Assembly (NCBI GenBank): GCA_022496185.1
Contig: WTXG01000109.1
Coordinates: 1-64,000, forward strand
Origin: Multifurca ochricompacta
Lineage: Eukaryota; Basidiomycota; Agaricomycetes; Russulales; Russulaceae
Direction of reading: 5' to 3'
DNA: 64,000 bases
Part shown: positions 1 through 11,433 of the stretch, in pieces
How positions within the stretch are numbered: position 1 is the stretch's first letter
Layout: the number at the start of each line of letters is the position of its first letter
Notes under the pieces: model-generated
What the model was told of the DNA's origin: nothing
Databases searched by the model: none
Seen by the model: only the letters and a program-made list of their open reading frames with translations
Made by a program: the position numbers and the translations under genes

Positions 1-847
1 TGGCCGGATGTATGAAGAAGGATGGCCCCGTCTATGGAGCTCCAGTATACCTGGAAGAAAGGTACACCGGCCGTCTGCACCACACTATGACCGACGAACA
101 ACTGGGGCATCTGGCTGCTGAAGATTCGCGAGCCTTTGCCATCGACGAAGTACTGAGTGACATGCGACTTCCGCGTCTCAAAGCTGAGGTAATGAGACTG
201 CGGAAGAATCTGACCCTACGCAATACACTCAACAAGCAGTACAAAGAACACACGAAGATGATGGCCCGGCTGACCAATGGGATGTTCCAGATCGAGCAGG
301 AGTTGGTGGAGATTCGAAAAAGGCTGGAGAAGGGGGATGCCTACCAAACTATTGCCGAAAGGTACGCTGACACGTATGCCCGACCCCTGCCCCCACGATC
401 ATTGGGGGCCGCTCCCGTGCTGTTGCCGAACCGGTTCGAGATGCCGCGTATGCATGAGAACCCCCGTGGAGAAACGTGCTGGCGTTGTGATAGTAAGTAT
501 CACATCAGCTGGAATTGCCCCCTCAATCGCAAGTGGTGTCGACACTGCCGTAGCAACCTGCATTGGAGCAGGTTCTGTATCTTCCGCCGTGTAGGAGTCG
601 CCCCGACGATCAACAATCCGTCCGCATGGTGCGGCAAATGTTTGCGCCACAATGCTGGGCATCGCGAACTGGACTGCCCGGTTCATGACCAGTGCCGCTT
701 ATGTGGTCGACGTGGCCCCTACGGATTCCTCCGCACCCACCAATGTCCCAGGACGAGGACAAGGAGAACTACACCATGGATGATCGTAATGTAGCTGACG
801 ACTACTTGGAGTTGGTACAGGATGATGACGGTACGAGTCGTTTCTAG
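1..847 (+). pseudogene. Gypsy ORF3 (zinc-knuckle protein), 5'-partial with one frameshift
   Basis: The frame is open from the window edge and matches the C-terminal two thirds of the complete ORF3 of Gy-2 (45,672-46,955). It shows the block GPVYGAPVYLEE, a charged helical segment (MRLPRLKAEVMRLRKN and following), then zinc-knuckle motifs: CWRCDSKYHISWNC and CRHCRSNLHWSRFC (both CX2CX4HX4C), and a variant CX2CX6HX4C. One base is missing near 750-757 relative to Gy-2, so the last codons run out of frame; the original stop is TAG at 845-847. The normal gag with its own zinc knuckle sits elsewhere in this family, so this is an additional nucleic-acid-binding protein of unknown function. Confidence 0.8.
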
Positions 848-878
848 CCGGGTCTGCTAGAACCAGAAGAGGGGGTGA

Positions 879-1462
879 TGTTACGACCTCTACCGTCTGC
901 CCCCGTTTTCTTTCTACTCCCCAACGACGACCCCTCCCTGCCACCCACCTTGCACTTCTCGATCACGTCTCCATCGTGGGATCCATCACATGCTTTACTT
1001 CCATCCCCGTGACCCGCTTTGTACTTGTTGACGCACGTTTGCTTATGATTGACTTGTTATCTCGTTATCGCCTTATCTTTACGACCGGACACTTACTTAA
1101 TACCCTATCAGAAGCTCGACTTTACGCCGTCCGCTTCCGTATATTTGGGCCCACCTGACTCTATATTCTTATCTTGTAGACGCCCATCGAGTTACGTATA
1201 TAAGTCCGCTGTAGCTACACTGTAGACCTGAGACTTGACTTATTGAATACATCGGTGCCTGTCTTCCGGACATCCCTTTGATCTCTGACTCAGTTGTCTC
1301 AAGTACTTCGGGTACTTTTCCGTTTAACATCGTCTTAGGGAGCGCCCCTTTGACTTTGACTCATCCCACTTCATCTCCAAGGGACCTTATTGGTTTCTTA
1401 CCTGAACCTACGAACCGCGCTGTCACACAAGTCGTGTGGAACGTCCCGCACCGGGCGTAACA
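879..1462 (+). repeat. 3' LTR of Gy-1a
   Basis: The 584-bp LTR begins TGTTACG and ends CGTAACA, so its termini are inverted repeats. It contains a TATA box (TATATAAG near 1,197) followed by AGACTTGACTT at 1,231-1,241, the predicted RNA 5' end. That element carries one C-to-T change relative to Gy-1b and Gy-2. A polypurine tract lies immediately upstream. Confidence 0.88.
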
Positions 1463-2849
1463 GTGTGGGCCATTCCCGGATTCCTTGTACCTTCACCGGG
1501 TCCATCCGCACACGTCCGTTTTCGAGAATGACTCCCAGGTACTCGACACTTTGTTGTTCGAATGAGCATTTGGCTGGTTTAAGATAGAGGTCGTGTTCAT
1601 GCAGGATGTCCAGTACTTGGTGCACCCGTTCTCGGTGGTGGGTAAGGTCGTCTGTGGTGGCTACAAGGATGTCGTCCATATATACTACCACCTCTCCAGT
1701 GAGAATAAGGTCGCGGAAAACATGATTCATCATCGCTTGAAAGGTGGCTGGCGAGTTGGTGAGACCGAAAAACATGACATTTGGTTCAAAGAGCCCTTGG
1801 TTAGTTTTGAAAGCCGCTTTGCACTGATCCCCTTCTTTGATCCTGATATTATTGTACCCCCAGCGGACATCCATCTTGGAGAATAGGGATTTGTCTCGCA
1901 TGGTATCAATGAGTTCTGAGATAAGCGGTAGGGGGTAGGCGTTCTTTACAGTGTAAGCATTTATTCGTCGGTAATCTTGGACAGGTCGAAGTTTGCCATC
2001 TTTCTTCTTGATAAAGAAGAATGGTGATGCGTACGGCGACTTCGACGGACGAATATATCCCTTTGCCAAGTGCTCTTCGAGGAATGCCGTAAGTGCCGTT
2101 TGTTCTGCCTGCGACAGTGGGTAGATTTTACAATCGATTGCTGATGGGGTGTCGGGTGTGAATTCTATGGCATGGTCCCATGGTCGCGCAGGTGGAAAAC
2201 GCTGCGATTCCGCCTCTGAAAACACCTTCCAGTGTCGGTGATATGCTTCCGGTACTACCTCTTCAAAGGTTTTCTCCGAGTGTCCCTCCACTGCCTTCTG
2301 GGCAAGCTCCGATGCTTTGGTGACAAAGCAATGCCCCGCATCCTCATCCTCCTCCTCTGTTCTTCGTGCCGCCGAATGTCGAGCCATATAGTCGTACCCC
2401 ATGGATGTGATCAGGACAGGGTAGAACTCTTTGTCCATGGTTGCGTCACTCCAGTTAATCTTTGGTTCGAATGCTGCAAGCCAGGGATATCCTAGGATCA
2501 AATCTTCGTCTCCTAAGTTGGTAACTAGGAAGCGAATGACTTTGGTTTGCTCTCCCACTTGGACATTAAGATCAGTGTAATGCGTAATCTTTCCTGCCCG
2601 ATTAGCCGTTCCATCGATATTCCAAATATTCTTCTCCTGGGGGAGTGCCAGCATCCCTAACCCCATGGTCCTTGCCATTCGTGGGCTAATAAAGTTGTCG
2701 GTGGCTCCTGAATCTATCAGGATGTCACGATCGGCCGTCTTCTGTGTAGTCTCGAAATGTACTGGTATTTTCAGTGATTTGAAGCGACTAGTATACACAG
2801 AGGTTACATGTAATGCTCGTGCCCAGGCCGATGGGGTAGAGCCGGTCAA
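1398..2849 (-). CDS. pol: Gypsy protease-reverse transcriptase, 3' truncated
   Basis: The 483-codon frame carries an aspartic protease (ILIDSGATDNFI, about residues 43-54) and a Ty3-type reverse transcriptase: [48 protein letters not shown] and the catalytic YMDD in [11 protein letters not shown]. It would copy element RNA into cDNA in virus-like particles. Codons past 1,463 come from the inserted Gy-1a LTR and are foreign. RNase H and integrase are missing. This is the best-preserved pol frame of the family here: Gy-2 has several frameshifts over the same region. The short overlap with the gag-side frame at 2,846-2,849 suggests that gag and pol are joined by frameshift or reinitiation. Confidence 0.88.
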   Translation of the reverse strand: MTGSTPSAWARALHVTSVYTSRFKSLKIPVHFETTQKTADRDILIDSGATDNFISPRMARTMGLGMLALPQEKNIWNIDGTANRAGKITHYTDLNVQVGEQTKVIRFLVTNLGDEDLILGYPWLAAFEPKINWSDATMDKEFYPVLITSMGYDYMARHSAARRTEEEDEDAGHCFVTKASELAQKAVEGHSEKTFEEVVPEAYHRHWKVFSEAESQRFPPARPWDHAIEFTPDTPSAIDCKIYPLSQAEQTALTAFLEEHLAKGYIRPSKSPYASPFFFIKKKDGKLRPVQDYRRINAYTVKNAYPLPLISELIDTMRDKSLFSKMDVRWGYNNIRIKEGDQCKAAFKTNQGLFEPNVMFFGLTNSPATFQAMMNHVFRDLILTGEVVVYMDDILVATTDDLTHHRERVHQVLDILHEHDLYLKPAKCSFEQQSVEYLGVILENGRVRMDPVKVQGIREWPTLLRPVRDVPHDLCDSAVRRFR

Positions 2850-4326
2850 AAATCCTTTTTTGCGAACGCTTTTTCTACTAGGATCGCTCGCACCTCCTCG
2901 CTCTCCTTCATCATGTTAGACCAAATTTCTTGTGCCTTTTCCTCTTTTGTTGATGTTTTCTTATCGACAGTCGGTGGGTTATTGCGGACAGGCGTGACCG
3001 TGGCTTCAGCCACGCGCGCCCCTTTCTTAGGGCACTCTCGAGACATGTGCCCTTGCGCCTTGCAACGGAAGCATCTTCCTTCCTTCATTAATGTTTGTCT
3101 TTCGTCTTCGGTGAGTGTGGCCTGGGCCCTAGTTCTATCTGCTGAGGTATCCATGGCGTTTGGGTCTCTTTGGGAGGCATGTGCAGGTTTAATTCCGAAG
3201 GCTGCCTTCCACTGATCACGGGTCCTTCCCTTCTTGGTATCGACTCCAAACGTGTCTGGAATCGAGATAGTCCTGCTGCTGTCGTCGGCAGCATCAACCC
3301 ATGTATCCCAGTCGTTAGGGTGGTGGAATGGATAATGTTCTTTACCAGAGGGTTGGGCAGCCCTGGGAGAAAGGTCCAGTGTTGCCTCTTCGTCTGTATC
3401 ATAACCGCCCTGTTGGCCAACTTCTGAACTTGCTACATAGGCGTCAGTTCTCCTTCTCCATTTTCAGAGCTTTTAACTCTCGGGCTGCCTTCTGCTTGGC
3501 CTGCCCGTCTGTGAATGCGTCTTGAACCTCTGGGCAATGTTCCCAGAGGCCTTCGCTAGTGGTCGACGACCACTCTCAATCTTTCGTTCAGCCATTCTAG
3601 CTGTCCATGTCCAGTCATCTACTGCCTCTCCTCGAATTAATGACAGAAGAGGTTGGCACGCTGGAAAGGGTTGATGATTTGGGGACATCGTGGTTAAAGT
3701 TTTTGAAGTAGTGAACTCTAACATAAACTTTTTGCTTTGTGATCGGTCCCCTGTGAATGTCTGTGGTAGTACTCCCGATAGACGTCCTGACGGTGGGGGA
3801 ATGTTCGGGGCAGCATGGCTGGGGCGGGGGGGAGCTGGGTCTGGAGCTGGGCGGCAATGGTAGACATTCTTGGTAAAACGGGGTGACAGTATCGGTAGAC
3901 TGTATGGAAATCTGGGGAGTTGTCAAAGCAGGGGCTCTGGACGTGGCAACTCTGGGTGCAACTGGGGTGGTAGTCGACGCTAATACCAGTGCTTCTTCAC
4001 TATTTCTTCTACGTACTCTTCTGGTTCAGAGTCCGTGACAATGGCCGGGGGATTTTCTCTCCACGGTCCTAGTCCAAATTCAGGTGGGGCGGGTCCTGTA
4101 GTAACCCAAGAGTGTCGGCTATCCGAGTATCGGATACGATACCAAACTCTTTCTCGTCGTCGTATTCTACCGGTTGGTATCTTCCGTCGTGATAGACGTA
4201 GTATCCAAACTCGGATTCAAAATCTTTCCAGGCGGCAGAGCCAAGTACTTGTTGTGAAAGATTATTCTCGTCTCTGCGTTCGATGAGTTCTTCTCGGAAG
4301 AGGGTCTGACTGCGGCTGGAAGCCAC
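2846..4326 (-). pseudogene. gag: Gypsy gag (capsid/nucleocapsid), frameshifted
   Basis: The start MASSRSQTLFREELIERRDE at 4,326 is identical to the Gy-2 gag start. The frame then breaks several times (near 4,069, 3,615, 3,473 and 3,088). The C-terminal piece (3,154-2,846) has a nucleocapsid zinc knuckle, CFRCKAQGHMSRECPKK. The middle holds a retrotransposon gag core (compare AYVAKFRSLANRAGY in Gy-2). This copy cannot make an intact Gag. Confidence 0.82.
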
Positions 4327-4332
4327 TGTGAG

Positions 4333-4343
4333 AGACTCGACTT
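4333..4343 (-). promoter_or_regulatory. Self-priming PBS of Gy-1b
   Basis: On the sense (minus) strand AAGTCGAGTCT lies two bases after the 5' LTR. It is the exact reverse complement of AGACTCGACTT (plus-strand 4,568-4,578), which lies about 30 nt downstream of the LTR TATA box, where transcription should start. This is the Tf1/sushi self-priming arrangement. No tRNA-type PBS beginning TGG follows the LTR. Confidence 0.75.
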
Positions 4344-4345
4344 GA

Positions 4346-4938
4346 TGTTACGTCCGGTGCGGGACGTTCCACACGACTTGTGTGACAGCGTTCGTTCGTA
4401 TATCGGATAAGAGACCAATGGGGTCTCTTGGAGTTATGCGGGAAAAGTCAAAGTCAAAGAGGCTGTACTCTAAGACGATGTTGAGCGGAAAGTACCAGAA
4501 GTACTTGAGATGGTCGAGTCAGAGCGTTCAAAGGGAAGTCCAGAAGACAAGCACCGATGTATTCAATAAGTCGAGTCTGAGGTCTACAGTGTAGTTACAG
4601 CGGACTTATATACGTAATCGAATGGGCGTCTAAAGATAAGATAATGCAGAGTCATGTGGGCCCGAATATACGAAAGCGGAGGGCGTAGAGCCTAGCTTCT
4701 GATAGGGTATTAAGTAAGTGTCCGGTCGTAAAGATAACAAGATAAAGGATAACGCGATAAGAGTCAAACATAGGTAAACAACGGGTCAACAAGTCCAAAG
4801 CGAATCACGGGGACGGGAGCAGGGCACGTGAGGGGTCCCAGGATGGGGACGTGATCAGGAAGTGTAAGGTAGGCGGTAAAGAGGGGTCGTCGTTGGGGAG
4901 GGTGAAGAAAACAGGGTTACTTGGCAGAGACTGTAACA
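4346..4938 (-). repeat. 5' LTR of Gy-1b
   Basis: The 593-bp LTR begins TGTTACG and ends TGTAACA on the plus strand, aligns end to end with the 879-1,462 LTR, and carries the TATA box (plus CTTATATA near 4,605). The right flank is LINE sequence starting at 4,939. Confidence 0.85.
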
Positions 4939-5418
4939 GATGGACATAAATGAGGGTCTTGGCCTGCTGACCGGTGGAGAGTGCAGGGTAGAAAAACTGC
5001 CACCCTGGGTGGACTGGAGCACCAAAGGTGTCCGTTCCTTCTGAGGCAACATCTGAGCATGTGATACCAATCATCCCAAACCAGGGTTCCTGTACAAGAA
5101 TGATATGATCAGTCCAGTTTGTATTAAGCACAGCATGTAAATTATGATTGCTGCATTGCATGTTGATTGTCAGGATGGATGTATCACTCATGGAAAGGGT
5201 CTTGGGACCCAGAAGGGGGTCAGTGGAGATGGCATGTTCCGCATCACGGCAATGTTGGACAATAGTGTCATATTCATCCAGATCATGGGGGATGCGTAGC
5301 TGGAGGGTTGTGGTGTCCCCATTGCCTCCCAGTACTCGGTCAAGGAAATAAAGGTCAACATGTCGTGTGTGAGGGACACGGGCAGAGACAACCAGGTGGA
5401 GGTGATTCAGGCCAAGGG
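4939..5418 (-). pseudogene. LINE (Tad-like) ORF2 N-terminus, endonuclease fragment
   Basis: The minus-strand frame contains SILTINMQCSNHNLHAVLN followed by HIILVQEPWFGMIG and GWQFFYPAL. This is the start of an exonuclease-endonuclease-phosphatase domain as found in fungal Tad-type LINEs; the E of QEPW is the usual metal ligand. It is cut on the 5' side by copia Co-A3 (at 5,418) and on the 3' side by Gy-1b (at 4,938). The rest of ORF2, including reverse transcriptase, is not in the window. The matching ORF1 lies across Co-A3 at 11,936-17,843, so this is one broken LINE. Confidence 0.72.
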
Positions 5419-5921
5419 TGTGAAACAGGCATGTGCGCAGCATACTGACTGTGAAGTTAGCGGGTTAAGCTAAAAGACAAGTTAGACTTCAGAGGTGAAG
5501 AAAACTCTGTATTACTATACTACTGACCTATAAGACAAGTTAGCTACAGAGAGCAGTTAGTCAAAGGTATAAGTAGGAAGTAATGTAGAAGGGACTTACA
5601 CTTCAGAGGTGAAGAAAACTCTGAAGTGTAGAGGACGAAACAGACACCCTTATATACTCTTCAAGGGGTGGTCTGTGCACTGGGAATAAGTCCACAAGTG
5701 CCGGACAAAGTCCAAACAACAAACATGAGAGAGAAAGGCCATTGGCCATTACAGTAATCACATGTTACATGGTGCATCAGTCAGCTACTGCGGAATGTGA
5801 GAAGAAAAGTAATAATGATAATGTAAAAAGTCCGAAACTCCGGTATCTAATCTAATCTACAAAGTAGCTAATCTAATCACCTGATGCCTGAAGCATCACT
5901 GAACATCTACTGTGTTCAACA
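5419..5921 (-). repeat. 3' LTR of Co-A3 (copia family A)
   Basis: On the sense strand it begins TGTTGAACACAG and ends TTTCACA. A TATA box (TATATAAGGG) is followed about 27 nt later by a hairpin formed by ACACTTCAGAG and CTCTGAAGTGT. Confidence 0.93.
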
Positions 5922-6196
5922 TCCCTCCATGCTGAAGGCATCTGGTCATGGATGGGAAATGAGTTGGATGAGCACACTGCCATCACAATTAAATGAGCAT
6001 ATCACCGGCCAGAGATCCAACTTCTCTAACTCTTTGAGTGCGAGAGAGACATGGTGTTCAGAGGCATATCGCGGTGATTTGCTTATGCAAACTGAAACCA
6101 TACACACCTCTTGCATCACTCTCGAAGTTGAGAACTTTGCTCATGGTGGGAAAGTGAAACTGGTATTCAAAGTCTCCAGATTCCAGCTCTCTCATT

Positions 6197-9100
6197 TCAG
6201 CATAAGTCCAAGTCCTTTGACCATGGTTTCAAATGATGCTCTTGGTAGAGACTTAGTAAAGCCATCTGCCAGCATCTCACCTGTGGGGGTTGCACTAACT
6301 CAATTGTGTGCGATTCAATGTACCCCCTAATGGCATGGTACTTGATAGGTATATGCTTTGACCGCCTTCCTGTGACTGGGTTTAATGCCAAATCTACGGC
6401 ACCCTTATTGTCACAATGGAGTAGTATAGGGGAGGATACCTCATACCCTAGTTCCTCCATAAAAGTCCTATACCATGCTGCCTGATTTGCAGCCTCAGAG
6501 AGGCTCATATATTTGGCCTCAGTGGTGGACTGTGCTACTGTTTTTGCTTTCTGGAACACCATGAAATGGCTCCATTGGCTAAGTAAAACACGTAGCCTGA
6601 GGTAGAGTGGCAGTCCTCTTGATCTCCCCATGAGGAATCTGCAAAGCCATGAAGGCCACTCTCCCCATTCCCTCCAGAATACTGCAACTTGCAGTCTTTT
6701 GTACTATTAAGATACTTTAAGACATATTTTGCAAGTCGCATGTGATCTTGAGAGGGGTTGGAAGCGTATTGACTAAGGTGCACTACAGCAAAACTGATAT
6801 CAGGTCTGCTTCCAATCTGCACCCATAGCAGTGACCCCATCAACTGTTGGTACTTCTTTATTTCTGAAGTAGATGCCTGGCCATCAAACTTGACCAGATG
6901 AACATCAGCGCCAGAGGGAAGAGGAGTATATACTCGGTTGGAATCCCTCATCCCAAACTTCTCAATAATAGATAAAACGTAGGCTGCCTGGTCAATTTCC
7001 AGTGTCTTGTTAGGATGATCCCTGGTGATATTAACTCCAAGGTATGACTGGATTTCTCCCAGTCAGTCATCTCATATGACTAGATAGAGACGACTTCAGC
7101 CATGTTATCTTATCATTGGAAGACCCAAGTATAGTATGTCATCTACATAGAGAATGACATAAAGTGAATCATCCCCTCCTTTTGATGAAACACGTATACT
7201 CCTGCATCAGAGTACGTCCGAGTGAAGCCCAGTTCATTAGAACTGCATGGAATTGTAGATTCCATGCTCAGGAGGCTTGTTTGAGGCCATATAATGCTTT
7301 TTGTAGCCTACAAACTTTGGACTCTTGACCAGCAATGACGAAACCAACTGGTTGCTCCATATAAATTTCCTCATCCAGATGCCATGTAGGAATGCTGATT
7401 TGACATCCATCTGGTGGATTTCCCAATCCTCTAGCGTAGCTAGCACTAGTAATAATCTAAGTGATTCGAATCTGGCACTGGGGAAATGTTTCATCGAAGT
7501 CCACTCCTTCTATTTGAGTGAACCTTTTGCCACGAGCCTAGCACGAAACCGTCCATCTGGTTTCAGCTTAAAAACCCATTTTGATTGACTGCCTTTCTTC
7601 CTTTTGGAAGATCCTCAAGGCGCCACACATCTAATTTATCTAAGGCATCAATTTCATATTTACATGCCTCAAGCCATTCATTGGCATTGTCAGACTGCAT
7701 TGCCTCCTGAAAAGTCAGGGGATCTCTATAAGAGACTCCTGCGGCATTTAGCAACTCCATGTGCCCAAGTCTGGAAGAACCCTGCACAAACTCAGCATTA
7801 TCCTCATTATAAAATCTAGGATTCATACGACGTGATCGTTTGGGACAGGCAGTATCAAGATCTAAATCTTCCTGCACAGCCCTGTCACATTGCTGAGAGT
7901 GTGGACTTTCCCTAGTAAAGACTGGTTGGGAAATTCTGCCAACATTCTTTTAGATTGTCTTTTGGCACAGGTTCTTGGGGGAGTTCTGATGGTTCCATGA
8001 TTTGGGATGGAGGTGTCTGATAGATAGTGATGTGTGCATCTCATTTTCGGGTGTGGTAGGCTCAGGATTTACTTGAGGAGGTTCCACTACCTCCTGTTCC
8101 TCAACCTCAGCTTCCTTGTCTTCAGGAGCCTGAGGAACTGTGGCTATTGCTGGTTGAGGCTGGACAGGCCTCTCAACTTCTAAACAAAAGGCGTAACTTT
8201 TTCCTTTTGTTTTCCCTTGTGTCCTTGGCAAGGTTGGATGGGAAGGATCCTTCATCAAATGTCACATCTCTTGACAATATGAAGGATCGAGTATGCATAT
8301 CCCAAAGAAGATATCCTTTAGAGTGGGGTGCATACCCGACAAAGACTGTTTCCCTGGCTTTGTGATCCAGTTTACGTCTTTTGTCCTCTGGGACAGTATA
8401 GTAGGCTAAGCAGCCAAAATTTTAAAGTATGAGACATCTGGAATGTCCCCATCCAGAAGCTCAAGCGTGTCCTCCACTTATTAGACGGATTGGTGTTCTA
8501 TTGTATATGTGACAGGCTGTTCGCACTGCACATTCCCAGAAACCAAGGGAAAGACCAGCATGATGCAGCATACTGGTGGCCTTTTCCATGATGGTTCTGT
8601 TGAACCTTTCAGCCCTTCCATTCTGTTGTGGGGAATATGGCATTGTCAATTTATGCTCTATGCCAGCCTCTCAAGTATGACTTCAGCTCCCTATTACAAT
8701 TGCCACCTCGTCTGTGTGTAAGGTCTTTATTTTCTTGTCTGTTTTATTTTCCAAGAATGCCTTAATGTTACAGAAGACCGATGTAAATCACTTTTAGCTT
8801 TCATAGCAACAACTAGAGCTGTCCTGCTAAAGTCGTCTATGAAAGTGGCGAAGTATAGGTTCCCTTGAATTGAAGTACATTGCAAGGACCAACTAGGTCA
8901 CTATGAATACTTCCAAGGGTGCTGAAGCTCTCTTTTGAGAGGGAGGGAATGGAAGACGGTGTGATTTTCCCATTTCACAGCCATAACACGGCTTGTCTTC
9001 CACTTGGCTATTATCAATACTAAGGCCTTTTACAGCCTTAGGAGCATGTCTTTTGAGGGCCTCTTTTGACATATGACCCATGTGCAAATGCCAGGTTCAA

Positions 9101-9376
9101 GGCTACTTGATGCAGATTTGTGGGAAGCAGTATTTAGATTCTGCATAGTTTTCCCAAAGACCCAATAGAGTCCCATAGCCTTGACACCTTCCGCTATAAT
9201 TGCATTATTGTACTTTATTTTGACCTCAGATGGAGAGAATTCCACTGACCGCCTTTGTCTGTGATGCAGCTTGTCACAGTATTCTTTCACTGCCAGGCAT
9301 ATAGAAGACATTATTTAACTCTAACTCATAATTGTTTCGAGTTTGAGTATGACTTTGCCTGTTCCTTCAACTTGGA
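6197..9376 (-). pseudogene. pol: Copia pol (integrase, RT, RNase H), many frameshifts
   Basis: Read right to left the pieces are: GAG-pre-integrase (MGHMSKEALKRHAPK, 9,087), integrase tail (MPYSPQQNGRAERFNRT, 8,649), RT start (SNANEWLEACKYEIDALDKL, about 7,700), QMDVKSAFLHG (about 7,440), and RNase H with GLHGFADSSWGDQED (about 6,640) and SKHIPIKYHAIRGYI (about 6,340). Each frame ends after 60-140 codons because of small indels. The same protein in Co-A1 has far fewer breaks. Confidence 0.85.
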
Positions 9377-10547
9377 CTATGGATCCATCCCAATTGTCAC
9401 CTGATGTCCCTTGTGTGGGAAATACTCAGAGAAATCATCTAAGTATGGTGTAAAGTGGGTGGTGGCTCCACTGTCCATCATCCAAGGATTGCTGCCATCA
9501 TCGACTTCTTGCGTATGCTCGGTCATGTATAAAGTGAAATGGAGGTGTCTCATGCACCTCCTGTATTCTGCCACTACCATTAACTATGGTAGCTACTTGT
9601 GTGGAGTTTGTTTGTACACTGGGGCCTTGCCCCTTCCTCTTGTTGCCCTTTTTGCCTGCATCAGCATTGGCTCTGTCCTGTTTCCTTTGCCGACATTCAT
9701 TAGCCTTGTGGCCCAGCTTCTGGCAATAGAAGCAGGTGACATCATTGGATGATGATGCACCTGCAGGTTGTGGCATGAATGATACTTGTTTTTATTTTTA
9801 TTTTTGTTGACATGGGCTGCCTTGTTAAGGGCAACCCCAACACCACTTCCTGCGGGGCCGGCTAGTCGGCTTTCCTCATTTAGGAACCTTTGTACAAGGT
9901 CCTGAGGGGAAAGGTGGTCAGGAGGACCTGACACCAGGATATAGCCAGCAATGGCACTGTAGGATGGAGGTAGGGATTGGAGCAAAATAAAGCTCAACTG
10001 GAGATCAGAGATCTCCATCCCATTTTCCTTGAGAGTACTCCTCACATCCAACACACGCTGCAACTGGGGCCTGAATTGCTTTCCTTCTTCCAAGCGGAAG
10101 GAGGACACAGAGCACCACAAGTTGTAGGTGGCCATGCTCCTACTGAGCCATAGAGCGATTCTAAACACTCATACTTGGCATTGACAGAAGGAAAGTTCTG
10201 TCAGAGGCAATTTGGGAGTATGTTTCTGGTGATGTGACCATCACCAGAACTCCCATGAGGACTTCTTCCACCCTGTTCCATTCTAGGTACATGGGCTCCA
10301 ACCATAGTGCAAAGCGTTTGGCGTACTCATCATCCTTTTCACCATCCTCTGGCTTGGGCAGATTCAGGAACTCAGGGGCATCATGAGTAATGTGCCTCTT
10401 CATTCCGTTTATCCTCAGCAAGGCAGTGAAGGACACCGACCATTGCTGCCAATTCGAGCCATCAAGTTTATCAAACTTGAAAGTGGGAGGGAAGACGATG
10501 GAAGACATTGATATGAGATGATTAAAAAAAGTTGATCCTGGTTCCAA
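9377..10547 (-). pseudogene. gag: Copia gag and protease, frameshifted
   Basis: The start MEPGSTFFNHLISMSSIVFP at 10,547 matches the Co-A1 and Co-A2 starts. The Gag core reads FKFDKLDGSNWQQWSVSFTA. The frame breaks near 10,161. The zinc knuckle CFYCQKLGHKANEC lies at about 9,735 and the protease DSGATTHFTPYLDDFS at about 9,470. Confidence 0.85.
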
Positions 10548-11415
10548 GGAGCAGTTAGAACCAGTTGTCCAGGTCTCATTTAAGAGGGCCCATCCAATCT
10601 GTGGCGCTATGCTTCAGAACTTAAAAAAGTCCTGCCTCTGATGTGCGACTTCTAAGTAGTATAGTAGACTGTCTAGCCCATCTACAACAAGTCCTAAGCC
10701 CACATCAGGGGGACATTGTGTAAATAGATGGGGAGTCATGTCATGGAGGAGCCAACCGCAAGTTCCACTAGAGACAAAGGGTATAGAGCCCTTCCTCTAG
10801 TGCTGGTGGTGGAGTCCATGATTAAGCCCTAGATGATTGGGGCCATGACTATAGTAGACTATTGGGTTTCCTCTGGTTGGGGCGAACCCCCAATGAAAGC
10901 AGCGGGTACTTCTGCCCAGAGACAAAACCCTCTAGCTACTGTGTATATACTATAGTAGTTCAAGCCTACTTGTATCGAGCCCAAGCATCATGGGAGTGAC
11001 TACCCATGCCTTGTTCTAGACCCTAAACTCTACCAGCAGGTCACTAAACCTGGCTTACGGATCGAGCCAAGCATTGACTGAACCTATAGCCCCAAGCCTT
11101 CTGGGCAAGTGGCCTACTAAGACTATGGATGGGACGAAAACCCAGCTACAACTAAGAATACTATTTACTTAGAGTGCACATGAGGAACTCAAGGTGTTTC
11201 ACCTGCTTAGGGTCCCTCATCACCTTTCGCAAGAATCCCCTGAGGGACTAGCCAGACAGATCAAGGTGGGCACATAAAGCGCACCACCTTGTGGACAGTT
11301 AAGGGCAAGAGAAGATGAAATCGAAGCTCACTGTGACTGTGATTGGGAAGGAGGAAGTCTTGAAGCAGTGAGCTTGAAGAAAGGTTGGACTGATCAAAGG
11401 AACGTCAGTTACATG
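10548..11415 (-). other. Long 5' leader of Co-A3
   Basis: About 870 nt lie between the PBS and the gag start. I see no sizeable frame in it. The leader is retained in Co-A1 (37,029-37,942) and in the chimera (53,438-54,305), with many CTATAGT-type repeats. Confidence 0.6.
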
Positions 11416-11433
11416 TGCCCAGGGCCCATAACC
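11415..11433 (-). promoter_or_regulatory. Copia PBS, half-tRNA-iMet type
   Basis: On the sense strand GGTTATGGGCCCTGGGC directly follows the LTR. It is complementary to the anticodon arm of initiator tRNA-Met (GGGCCCATAACC contains the CAU anticodon), the priming arrangement known from Drosophila copia, rather than to the tRNA 3' end. Confidence 0.75.

Larger units (their letters stand above)
1..1462 (+). mobile_element. Gy-1a: 3' part of a Ty3/gypsy chromovirus (plus strand)
   Basis: This is the end of a plus-strand gypsy element: the 3' portion of the third ORF, a polypurine tract (AGAAGAGGGGGTGA at about 866-879) and a complete 3' LTR (879-1,462). The 5' part lies left of the window. It interrupts the reverse transcriptase gene of the opposite-strand element Gy-1b at 1,462/1,463, so it is the younger of the two. 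It belongs to the same family as Gy-1b and Gy-2 by LTR and protein similarity. Confidence 0.85.
1463..4938 (-). mobile_element. Gy-1b: 5' part of a Ty3/gypsy chromovirus (minus strand)
   Basis: On the minus strand the order is 5' LTR (4,938-4,346), self-priming-type PBS, gag, protease and reverse transcriptase, interrupted at 1,463 by Gy-1a. RNase H, integrase and ORF3 must lie left of the window. At 4,939 the element borders a LINE ORF2 fragment, so it inserted into that LINE. gag is broken by indels but the protease-RT frame is open. Confidence 0.85.
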
